Virus record (IMG/VR): IMGVR_UViG_3300025130_000003
Location: 1-36,982 of that record
Source of the DNA: a virus
Direction: 5' to 3' (one strand)
DNA: 36,982 bases
The notes under the pieces are model-generated. The model did not search any database, had not been told where the DNA came from, and saw only the letters and a program-made list of their open reading frames with translations. Positions 16,543-22,177 of the stretch are shown piece by piece. How positions within the stretch are numbered: the first letter of the stretch is position 1; each line of letters starts with the position of its first letter. Both the position numbers and the translations under genes were made by a program.

Positions 16543-17236
16543 AGAAAATATCGGAACTTTTCATAAAAAAAGGATTCAAAGCCTTGACGGTTTAAAATTA
16601 AAACAGGTTCTAAAACGAAAAAATCCATACTTGTTTAAAGCCAAATATGTTCTTACTGCTGAGCAAATCATTAAAAGTTTGGTTGACGCTCATATTTCAT
16701 CCAGTGAAGAGGGCATTTTTGGGGATTGGCTTGAAGGCCTTTCGATTTTTATTAATGGGAAAGTGTTTGGGGGGCGGAAATCTGGAATTACTGGTATTGA
16801 CCTTGAATTCGATAATGATAAAGTAAGGAATATTGTAACAATTAAGTCTGGACCAAATTGGGGGAACAGCTCCCAAATAGCTAAAATGAAAAGTGACTTT
16901 AAGACAGCAAAAAAGGCTCTTAGGACTAGTAATTCACAATTAAATATTTTTGCAGTAAATGGTTGTTGTTATGGTCGTGATAATAAGCCAGACAAAGGTG
17001 AGTACTTTAAATATTGTGGGTAGAAATTTTGGGAATTTATTTCTGGTAATTCCACATTATACACTGAGATCATTGAACCGCTTGGTTATAAAGCAAAAGA
17101 AAAAAATGAAGCTTTTCTTGAGTCATACTCACAAATGATTAATAAATTCACAAAAGAATTTGCAAATACTTTTTGTGACGATAGTGGTCGTATTGATTGG
17201 AATAGCCTTGTAATATTTAATTCCTCAACCAAATAA
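16502..17236 (+). pseudogene. Type II restriction endonuclease (PmeII-like) with in-frame amber codon
   Basis: ATG 16502 has aagga just upstream. The frame reads 173 residues to a TAG at 17021-17023, then continues open for 70 more codons to TAA at 17234-17236. The stop falls in YFKYCG-stop-KFWEFISGN, where I recall relatives reading CGQ followed by FWEFISG, so a CAG-to-TAG change is likely. The sequence (EEGIFGDWLEGLSIFING, GITGIDLEFDND, VTIKSGPNWGNSSQI, NGCCYGRD) matches the PmeII-type endonuclease as I remember it. D in GIDLEF and K in TIKSG could belong to the nuclease core. The residues after the stop keep coding character, so the mutation is recent, or TAG is suppressed. Confidence 0.75.
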
Positions 17237-17256
17237 AACTGCATAAAAAAAGGCGA

Positions 17257-17303
17257 AACGGGGGCTGGAATGCCAGGGAAGAAATACAAAAAAACCGCCG
17301 CCG
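17257..17303 (-). repeat. GGCGGCGG ... CAGCCCCCGTT module, inverted copy
   Basis: On the minus strand this reads CGGCGGCGG (17303-17295), then CAGCCCCCGTT (17267-17257), the same order as the direct copies at 15500-15557 and 17435-17486. It lies between the endonuclease pseudogene and the second recombination hairpin, closing the first module as a nested inverted repeat. Confidence 0.55.
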
Positions 17304-17340
17304 AAGAACAGTAGCTGTAGTAGGTGCTTTACATACAGAC

Positions 17341-17404
17341 AAACAACAGGCCAAAGTTGACATGCGCAAAGCCGCACGATCAACTGTTGGCCACGACGTT
17401 AGGC
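17341..17404 (+). repeat. attC-like recombination hairpin 3
   Basis: Left AAACAAC (17341-17347), then inner arm ggccaaagttga (17349-17360) pairing with tcaactgttggcc (17380-17392) over 12 bp with a single extra G. Then a 5-nt spacer and GTTAGGC (17398-17404), an exact fit to the integron core GTTRRRY. The left CAAACAACAGGC matches hairpin 2, and CGTTaggcGCAAT on the right parallels CGTTgtttGCAAT there. The 1-nt and 5-nt spacers are also the same. The left core RYYYAAC is degenerate (GACAAAC at 17338-17344). Confidence 0.6.
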
Positions 17405-17434
17405 GCAATAAACCGGGCAAGAATGGATTATAGT

Positions 17435-17486
17435 CGGCGGCGGGGAGAAAGAAAAGAGCATGAAAAAGACGAAGACAGCCCCCGTT
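17435..17486 (+). repeat. GGCGGCGG ... CAGCCCCCGTT module, copy 3
   Basis: CGGCGGCGGGG (17435-17445), a purine-rich spacer, then gaagacagcccccgtt (17471-17486), which is identical to 15542-15557 over 16 nt. It sits about 30 nt after the core box of hairpin 3, as copy 1 sits after hairpin 2, so both modules start with the same kind of sequence. Confidence 0.6.
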
Positions 17487-17608
17487 CAAAACAAAGAGGC
17501 GGCGGTGTAAAATAGTATGAGGATTTTACCCGTTCAATTAGGTATTTTATGAAGCATATTTGCTGAAATGAGTAATAGGCTATAAAAATCAACGACTTGG
17601 AGATACTT

Positions 17609-18925
17609 TTGAGCGTAGCATACCAGACAACTTTGCCTTTGCTTTTACCCGACGAAACCAAAAATGAGGCCCCCGAGTTGGTTAGAGAGCGCGAAGGCAC
17701 TTTTACCGACAATATGAAATTGCCAATTCATCGTTGGTATCGTTATTCAGCAGGATTTTCGGCAGAATGGGTTGAAAGAACTTTGCGGCGAATGAAATTA
17801 AACAGTTCTTGCTATGTTCTCGACCCTTTTGCTGGTTCAGGAACAGTATTGGTATGTGCTGACGCCCTTGGCATTAATTCCGTTGGTTTTGAATCGCATC
17901 CGTTTGTAAGTAGAATCGCCACTGCGAAACTCCGCTGGAATGCCAATATTGATTTATTCTGCAAATTGTCAATAAAACTTCTCAATTTTGCCAAAAAGAA
18001 TCCTGTTGAATCCAAATTAAAAGCGGTCCCACTACTTTCCAAATGCTATACTCTTGAGAATTTATCAAAATTAGAATCTCTTCGTGACGCATTTTTTAAG
18101 TACAATGACGATTCTCCAGAATTTGAACTTTTGTGGCTTGCAATAACAAGTATCCTAAGAATCACAAGTACAGCCGGAACAGCCCAATGGCAATATATCT
18201 TACCAAATAAACCCAAGAGTAATGTCATTGACGCTTTCGATGCATTTTCATTAAAAGTTAACCAAATGTCAGAAGACATGCTTTGTGCTCAATCTTCGTT
18301 TGTCCACACCCATTCAACTCTGCTTAAGCATGATGCACGCGAAATATTACCATTCGGAAGCTATGAATTTGACGCATTAATCACATCACCACCTTACCCC
18401 AATAATTATGATTATGCTGATGCAACACGTCTTGAACTTCTCTTTTGGGGAGAACTCAATGGATGGGCTGGCTTGCAGGATAAAATCCGTAAATATTTGA
18501 TTCGTTCGTGTTCACAACATTCAGCGGCTGAAAGACTTACGCTTGACAATCTACTTAACTCCCCAGAAATAGACCCCATTAAACCTGAACTGTCTTCTGT
18601 ATGTGAGGAACTCTCCATAATTAGATTGTCAAAAGGTGGCAAAAAAACTTACCACACCATGATTGCAGCATATTATTTGGATATCGCCAAAACATTCATT
18701 GCATTGCGAAAAATCATGAAAAAAGATTCATTAATGTGTTTTGTGATTGACGATTCCGCACCATACGGAATCTATGCACCAGCGGATAAATGGTTTTCAG
18801 CCCTTGCCATTAATGCGGGATTTATTTCCTGCGACTTTGATAAAATAAGAGATAGAAATATAAAATGGAAAAACCGCAAACACCGAGTTCCTTTACAAGA
18901 AGGGCGACTTTGGATTAGGGGATGA
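17609..18925 (+). CDS. DNA methyltransferase (amino-type, motif I first)
   Basis: About 438 residues from TTG 17609, chosen because ggag (17599-17602) is well spaced; no ATG lies near the start. DPFAGSGTV (about residues 72-80) is the S-adenosylmethionine motif and TSPPYPNNYDYAD (about 259) the catalytic motif, so the order is I before IV, opposite to the first methyltransferase. HRWYRYSAGFSAEWVERTL and NSVGFESHPFVS are typical of this amino-methyltransferase group. It appears full length (conserved end NRKHRVPLQEGRLW). The next gene, 3 nt on, is its truncated endonuclease partner. Confidence 0.82.
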   Translation: MSVAYQTTLPLLLPDETKNEAPELVREREGTFTDNMKLPIHRWYRYSAGFSAEWVERTLRRMKLNSSCYVLDPFAGSGTVLVCADALGINSVGFESHPFVSRIATAKLRWNANIDLFCKLSIKLLNFAKKNPVESKLKAVPLLSKCYTLENLSKLESLRDAFFKYNDDSPEFELLWLAITSILRITSTAGTAQWQYILPNKPKSNVIDAFDAFSLKVNQMSEDMLCAQSSFVHTHSTLLKHDAREILPFGSYEFDALITSPPYPNNYDYADATRLELLFWGELNGWAGLQDKIRKYLIRSCSQHSAAERLTLDNLLNSPEIDPIKPELSSVCEELSIIRLSKGGKKTYHTMIAAYYLDIAKTFIALRKIMKKDSLMCFVIDDSAPYGIYAPADKWFSALAINAGFISCDFDKIRDRNIKWKNRKHRVPLQEGRLWIRG

Positions 18926-18928
18926 TTA

Positions 18929-19237
18929 ATGGCAGAATCACCGTCACATCTTTTCGGACAGGTCATCGGTAATTTATTGGAAGAAATTGTAAAACCGATT
19001 CTATCGGAGTTTTGCAGAAAACACCACTACTATCTTGATTCAAAAGGAAACCGAGGCAGTGCGAGAGAAGGGAAGAAAGTTTCATGGATTGACAAATACG
19101 GTAATTCACACGACCTTGATTTTGTTATCGAAAAAGATGGTACTTCTTGTGAAAAAGGTAGGCCACTCGCCTTCATAGAAGTTGCTTGGCGCAGGTATAC
19201 AAAGCACTCGCCCTACGGGCACATGTCCAGCGTTTGA
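18929..19237 (+). pseudogene. Truncated restriction endonuclease partner
   Basis: 102 residues. It starts 3 nt after the methyltransferase. FGQVIGNLLEEIVKPILSEF is a helical N-terminus, followed by DLDFVIEKDG and GRPLAFIEVAWRRYTKHS, which looks like a PD-(D/E)xK nuclease core (D, then E-V-A in place of ExK). From 19208 the sequence changes abruptly to GC-richer, palindromic DNA and the frame ends after PYGHMSSV. The core strands are present but the rest of the protein is missing, so activity is unlikely. The break coincides with the hairpin at 19210-19298. Confidence 0.65.
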
Positions 19238-19298
19238 AGAAAACGTGTCATGTCGCAAAACTCCGTCACGTTTTCCAACGCTGTCCACGTCGTAACAC
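19210..19298 (+). repeat. Diverged attC-like hairpin 4
   Basis: The inner arms 19228-19247 (cagcgttt ... aaacgtg) and 19267-19283 (cacgttttccaacgctg) form a long stem with extra unpaired bases on the left arm. Outside it, acgtc then GTAACAC (19287-19298) parallels acgac then GTTAGGC of hairpin 3. On the left, TAC (19214-19216) would pair with GTA, where the other hairpins have AAC with GTT. The covarying ends and the 5-nt spacer support homology with the other sites, but the match to the attC consensus is poor. Confidence 0.4.
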
Positions 19299-19492
19299 GG
19301 CACACGTTTAAAGAAAAGGATATTAAAATAAATAGCGAAGGCAAAGAAATAGTAAATTTGAGTGGGGGCATTTGGTTTACTAATATTGAACATGGTAAAG
19401 TACATAAGTCACTTTCATTAATGACTATGGAAGATAATATTAAATGTCCTTTCTCTCTTTTCTGGTTGTGGTGGAATGGATTTGGGTTTTGA
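19250..19492 (+). pseudogene. Remnant of a methyltransferase-like gene (EcoRI-type adenine methylase?)
   Basis: An open frame of 80 codons. Its first part lies in hairpin 4. The stretch from FKEKDIKINSEGKEIVNL to GGIWFTNIEHGKVHKSLSL resembles, from memory, the region around WFTN in EcoRI-type adenine methyltransferases, which also continue with an LMTMEDN-like sequence. The frame then enters the out-of-phase start of a cytosine methyltransferase and stops. It is therefore an internal fragment, not a functional gene. The family call is tentative. Confidence 0.4.
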
Positions 19493-19628
19493 AGGCGGTT
19501 TCTCCGTTTTATCTTCATCAGTAAATGAAATATTAACACCTCACTTCATTGACAAACAAATCGACAAAAAATTTATTCAACTTAAAAAGACAAGATTTCT
19601 TGTTCTTTCTCATTTAATATATAAATAA
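19427..19628 (+). pseudogene. N-terminal fragment of a C5-cytosine methyltransferase, frameshifted and truncated
   Basis: In the frame ending at TAA 19626-19628 the product reads LNVLSLFSGCGGMDLGFEGG, followed by FSVLSSSVNEILTPHFIDKQ. FSGCGGMDLGFE is motif I (S-adenosylmethionine binding) of C5 methyltransferases. The frame has no start codon; ATG 19427 (MEDNI) would lead into it if one A were removed from the run at 19442-19444. After KKTRF the family sequence is lost. All catalytic motifs, including the PC motif, are missing, so it cannot be active. It overlaps the end of the minus-strand gene 19582-19920. Confidence 0.7.
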
Positions 19629-19920
19629 GCTCTAATAGCATATAATTAATATGGTCAATGTATTTTTCTTTAGCAATGGCGATTTCTGGTAATTTTCCCG
19701 TCTCTTTAGCGCTCTCTAAAATATCATGAATTGAAATTCTATGTTTCAAGTCCATACCCCTCATTGCTTCCAAAACTGAAATATTATCCTGTCTAGCTGC
19801 CTCTACAAAATTATGGAATCTATCGCTATCGCTTGCGTATTCTTTTGCTTTGTTGGAAAGTAAAACCTTTATTTGCGCTAATATTATATCTAGCACAAAA
19901 TCGAAATCTGAATGCTTCAT
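19582..19920 (-). CDS. Small helical phage protein of unknown function
   Basis: 112 residues. The pattern NKAKEYASDSDRFHNFVEAA ... EAMRGMDLKHRISIHDILE ... EKYIDHINYMLLELI is of a kind common in tailed phages, where a KEYxxxxxRFxNF segment is followed by KH and an E-K-x-x-D-x-x-N-Y helix; such proteins are unassigned or compared with MazG/NMAD-like nucleotide enzymes. The last codons (KEQEILSF) are read from the opposite strand of the cytosine methyltransferase remnant, so the natural end was probably replaced when the island arrived. It is coupled by ATGA overlap to the gene before it. Confidence 0.6.
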   Translation of the reverse strand: MKHSDFDFVLDIILAQIKVLLSNKAKEYASDSDRFHNFVEAARQDNISVLEAMRGMDLKHRISIHDILESAKETGKLPEIAIAKEKYIDHINYMLLELIYILNEKEQEILSF

Positions 19921-20123
19921 TTTCCTTTTCTTTCCTGCTGCAATAAGTTGTAAAATTTCTCAAATTCGCGATGCCACCGCACGGCGTTTTTCCGCCAATA
20001 CTCAGACCGTTCGATTTCACAGCGCAACAACGCTTCTAGCGAAGAAACTTGTCTTTTGGAGGAAAGCCAGGTGAGAATCTTTATATCTATATCTTGTATC
20101 AAATTTCTCATATAATTTTTCAT
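19917..20123 (-). CDS. Small hypothetical protein
   Basis: 68 residues, helical and rich in R, E and W (KILTWLSSKRQVSSLEALLR, SEYWRKNAVRWHREFEKFYN). The stop overlaps the start of the next minus-strand gene by 4 nt, forming a two-gene operon read away from the replication operon. Start 20123 or 20111 (MRNLIQDIDI) are both possible. No family is recognised. Confidence 0.5.
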   Translation of the reverse strand: MKNYMRNLIQDIDIKILTWLSSKRQVSSLEALLRCEIERSEYWRKNAVRWHREFEKFYNLLQQERKGK

Positions 20124-20262
20124 GAGTGAATATTTATAATTAAAGCGAGTCTATATTTGTCACGATTGCGCAATGTTTTTGTAACCAAAGAAAATACAAT
20201 TCTGTGAATATTCTATGATAATTCTGTTTTTTGGTTATGTTAAATTATGGTTGGAGGTAAAA
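20124..20262. promoter_or_regulatory. Divergent promoter region between minus-strand pair and replication operon
   Basis: 139 bp without a gene between divergent starts, very AT-rich. It contains a perfect 10-bp palindrome ATTGCGCAAT (20165-20174), a candidate operator. Possible -10 hexamers for the plus strand are TACAAT (20195-20200) and TATGAT (20214-20219), but no good -35 lies 17 bp upstream. The palindrome is seen; promoter placement is uncertain. Confidence 0.4.
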
Positions 20263-21000
20263 ATGAGCGAAAATTTAGAATTATGGGATAAAGTTTCCCG
20301 ACCGCCTAAAGAATATCTAAAGCAGATAAAGGGCGGAAGACTGCAAGGCATGACCGATATTAACCCACAATGGCGGTTGAAGACCATGACTGAGAATTTT
20401 GGGCGGTGCGGCGACCGATGGACATACGCTATTGACAAAATATGGAACGAGGCGATAGGGGATGAGATTTTGTGTTTCGCGATGGTTACTCTAATAATTG
20501 GAGAATCACGTATACCAGGAATTGGAGGAAGCAAACTTTTAAGCAAAGAACGCGAAGGTTTACGAGCCTCAGATGAAGGTTACAAGATGGCGGTGACCGA
20601 TGCGTTAAGCGTAGCGATGAAAGCACTAGGCGTAGGCGCAGAAGTTTATTTTGGAAACTATGACGGCTCTAAATATCGAGACGAAAATTACAAACTACCA
20701 GAGAAATCGGACCCTGCGCCAGGTGGTGCAAAACCATGGCAGACGAAATCACAGCGCGATATGGGGACTTTCGTTGGATTCGTTAATGCCGTTGAAGAAA
20801 AAACTGGCACAAACGCTAAAGGGGCGTGGACATTATTTAAAATAGCGACAGAGAATGCAGTTTTAATTACGTTTGACAAAGCAATCGCAGCGCATTGCCG
20901 TCAGGCAATGACGTGGAAAACTAAAGTGGAATTTGTGACCCAGCCAAGTAAATATGGCTCTGAACTACTATCAGTTCACGGAATGAAGGAGAAAGCATAA
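20263..21000 (+). CDS. Single-strand annealing protein (Rad52/Sak3-like)
   Basis: 245 residues from ATG 20263 with ggaggt at 20253-20258; the upstream in-frame extension (20215) is not needed. The N-terminal core (LQGMTDINPQWRLKTMTENF, GRCGDRWTYAIDKIW, SKEREGLRASDEGYKMAVTD, ALSVAMKALGVGAEVYFG) matches a phage family related to Rad52/Sak3 annealing proteins. The C-terminal third (WTLFKIATENAVLITFD) may be an OB-like fold. It would bind ssDNA and promote recombination during replication. The SSB-like gene follows with a one-base overlap (TAATG), a usual pairing. Confidence 0.75.
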   Translation: MSENLELWDKVSRPPKEYLKQIKGGRLQGMTDINPQWRLKTMTENFGRCGDRWTYAIDKIWNEAIGDEILCFAMVTLIIGESRIPGIGGSKLLSKEREGLRASDEGYKMAVTDALSVAMKALGVGAEVYFGNYDGSKYRDENYKLPEKSDPAPGGAKPWQTKSQRDMGTFVGFVNAVEEKTGTNAKGAWTLFKIATENAVLITFDKAIAAHCRQAMTWKTKVEFVTQPSKYGSELLSVHGMKEKA

Positions 21001-21263
21001 TGGCATACGAGAGAAAACCTGGAGATGTTGTACTATTTTACAACAAATCGGAGTCGGCAAACGCACCAAAATATAAAGGGCGCGTTTTAGGTTTAAATGG
21101 CGAGGAGCTTGAAATAGCTCTTTGGGAAAAGTTTTCAGGAAGTGGCGGCCAAATGTTTTTTTCAGGTAAAATTTCTGTGCCGAGAAGGGTTGAAAATGGG
21201 CCACAAACAAAAAATGAGAGAGTCCCCAATAAGCAAGGAATGGATGACGACCTCCCATTTTAA
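21000..21263 (+). CDS. Small SSB-like protein with acidic DDDLPF tail
   Basis: 87 residues. The body (GDVVLFYNKSESANAPKYKG, RVLGLNGEELEIALWEKF) resembles a small beta-barrel protein, and the last six residues DDDLPF imitate the DDDIPF tip by which bacterial SSB recruits replication and repair enzymes. It is half the length of typical SSB, so it may be a minimal OB-fold ssDNA-binding protein or a mimic that captures host SSB partners. Translation is coupled to the annealing protein. A terminator follows at 21304. Confidence 0.7.
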   Translation: MAYERKPGDVVLFYNKSESANAPKYKGRVLGLNGEELEIALWEKFSGSGGQMFFSGKISVPRRVENGPQTKNERVPNKQGMDDDLPF

Positions 21264-21303
21264 CACGTGAATGACACAACACTATGACAATGTTATGACG
21301 ATG

Positions 21304-21328
21304 CCACTCAAAAAGAGTGGTATTTTTT
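21304..21328 (+). terminator. Rho-independent terminator
   Basis: CCACTC (21304-21309), a 5-nt A loop, then GAGTGG (21315-21320), followed by tattttttg. A perfect 6-bp stem with a T-run is a standard intrinsic terminator. It separates the annealing/SSB genes from the Gp157 gene, which starts 17 nt later, so some readthrough or an overlapping promoter must serve the latter. Confidence 0.75.
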
Positions 21329-21344
21329 GTTTATGGAGGTAATG

Positions 21345-21833
21345 ATGAATCTATTTGAATTAAATGTAGAATTTCGAGAGGCGATTAAACGAATGGAATT
21401 CTTCGCCCAAGAAAATGACGGAGAGATTTCAAGCGCTTTAGAGGAAGAACTTAACGGTCTAAAACTAGCTCGCGAGCAGAAGGTTCTTAATTTGGCTGGA
21501 TACATTAAAGAAATTGAGGCAGAATCATCGGCTATAAAGGCACAAGAAAAATTACTCGCTGATAGAAGGAGAGCGCTTGAAGCGAAGGCCGAAAGATTAA
21601 CTGATTGGCTTAAAACTAATTTAGAAGAAGGGGAAAAGCTATCATGTCCATGGGCGGCGATTGGCTGGAGAAAAAGTCAAGCCGTTCAAATAGTAGCCGA
21701 GAAGCTGATTCCAAAGTTGTATTTTAGGACGGTAAAGGAGCTTTTAAAACAGGAAATCAAAGATGCTTTAAAAGCAGGCAAGGAAATTCCTGGAGCGACT
21801 TTAGAAACTAGGTTTAATCTGGTGATTAAATAA
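21345..21833 (+). CDS. Gp157-family phage protein
   Basis: 162 residues from ATG 21345, with ggaggt at 21335-21340; ATG 21342 is too close. It begins with MNLFELNVEFREAIKRMEFF and continues with a long coiled coil (LKLAREQKVLNLAGYIKEIE, EKLLADRRRALEAKAERLTD), then a small beta region (SCPWAAIGWRKSQAVQI) and YFRTVKELLKQEIKDALKAG. This is the Siphovirus Gp157 family (PF05565), found beside phage recombination genes and linked to phage resistance in Streptococcus thermophilus; biochemical role unknown. Confidence 0.8.
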   Translation: MNLFELNVEFREAIKRMEFFAQENDGEISSALEEELNGLKLAREQKVLNLAGYIKEIEAESSAIKAQEKLLADRRRALEAKAERLTDWLKTNLEEGEKLSCPWAAIGWRKSQAVQIVAEKLIPKLYFRTVKELLKQEIKDALKAGKEIPGATLETRFNLVIK

Positions 21834-21839
21834 TTTTGC

Positions 21840-21868
21840 TTGACTTCTTTTTGTTTACAATTTAAATT
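21840..21868 (+). promoter_or_regulatory. Putative sigma70-type promoter for the structured leader
   Basis: TTGACT (21840-21845), 17 bp, TAAATT (21863-21868). Transcription would start near 21875, at the first helix of the structured leader. The same -35 hexamer TTGACT occurs in the proposed promoter before the portal gene. An upstream terminator at 21304 and the gap after Gp157 make a promoter here likely. Confidence 0.45.
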
Positions 21869-21873
21869 TATAT

Positions 21874-22004
21874 GGTCGGAAGACCGCTGCAGTGAGAAGC
21901 AGCGCGGAGATTATAATGAACTTGGCAACACTCAATAGATAAAATTCTCACCAGTTGACTTCAATTGAAAATCTCCGTTTATTGGGTGTTGCCTCATTTT
22001 GAGG
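21874..22004 (+). ncRNA. Highly structured leader RNA with interlocking helices (riboswitch-like)
   Basis: Helices by complementarity: GGTC/GACC closed by GGAA (21874-21885); GCTGC/GCAGC (21886-21903), whose loop GTGAGAA (21892-21898) complements TTCTCAC (21945-21951); CGGAGATT (21905-21912) with AATCTCCG (21970-21977); and a 14-bp helix 21924-21937 with 21980-21993 containing one G-U pair. The last two interleave, so they make a pseudoknot or alternate. CCTCA/TGAGG (21992-22004) masks the gagg ribosome binding site of ATG 22011 and competes with the 14-bp helix for 21992-21993. This suggests translational control. It is not a class I recognise. Confidence 0.55.
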
Positions 22005-22010
22005 TAAAAA

Positions 22011-22112
22011 ATGAACACTTTAGAAGTGAGAAGCGAATCTTCAAAAATCGAAATTCAAATAGATGTTGACGGCTGCATAGCCGTCACAGAAATAGCAGAC
22101 GGGAAATATTGA
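22011..22112 (+). CDS. Small 33-residue ORF behind the structured leader
   Basis: ATG 22011 has gagg at 22001-22004, inside a hairpin. The product is MNTLEVRSESSKIEIQIDVD then GCIAVTEIADGKY. It is acidic and predicted as a beta hairpin or two. It overlaps the upstream end of the initiator frame. No family is recognised; the clear ribosome binding site is the main support. It could act as a leader peptide for the initiator gene. Confidence 0.5.
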   Translation: MNTLEVRSESSKIEIQIDVDGCIAVTEIADGKY

Positions 22113-22177
22113 ATTTACAAAAGAAAACTCATTTAAGATTATGGAGTTTTTTAGAAAACAAATTGGAAAATTTGCAG

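Larger units (their letters stand above)
17237..17608. other. Gene-free interval of 372 bp between the two restriction-modification modules
   Basis: No convincing gene. It holds, in order, the inverted GC-rich repeat (17257-17303), the attC-like hairpin (17341-17404), the direct GC-rich repeat (17435-17486) and an AT-rich stretch leading to the second methyltransferase. Short open frames here are low-complexity and lack ribosome binding sites. Confidence 0.6.

Noticed and set aside
16502-17236. Alternative genetic code with TAG read as glutamine
   Set aside because: TAG ends many other genes here (for instance 4197, 6555, 14903, 24735, 30858, 32952, 36138), mostly with the next gene starting directly after it, and no suppressor tRNA is visible. 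A point mutation is simpler.
21874-22004. Hammerhead, pistol or HDV-like ribozyme
   Set aside because: The topology is partly pistol/HDV-like, but the conserved hammerhead core (CUGANGA/GAAA) and the HDV P4/J4-2 region are absent, and the spacing does not fit the pistol consensus.
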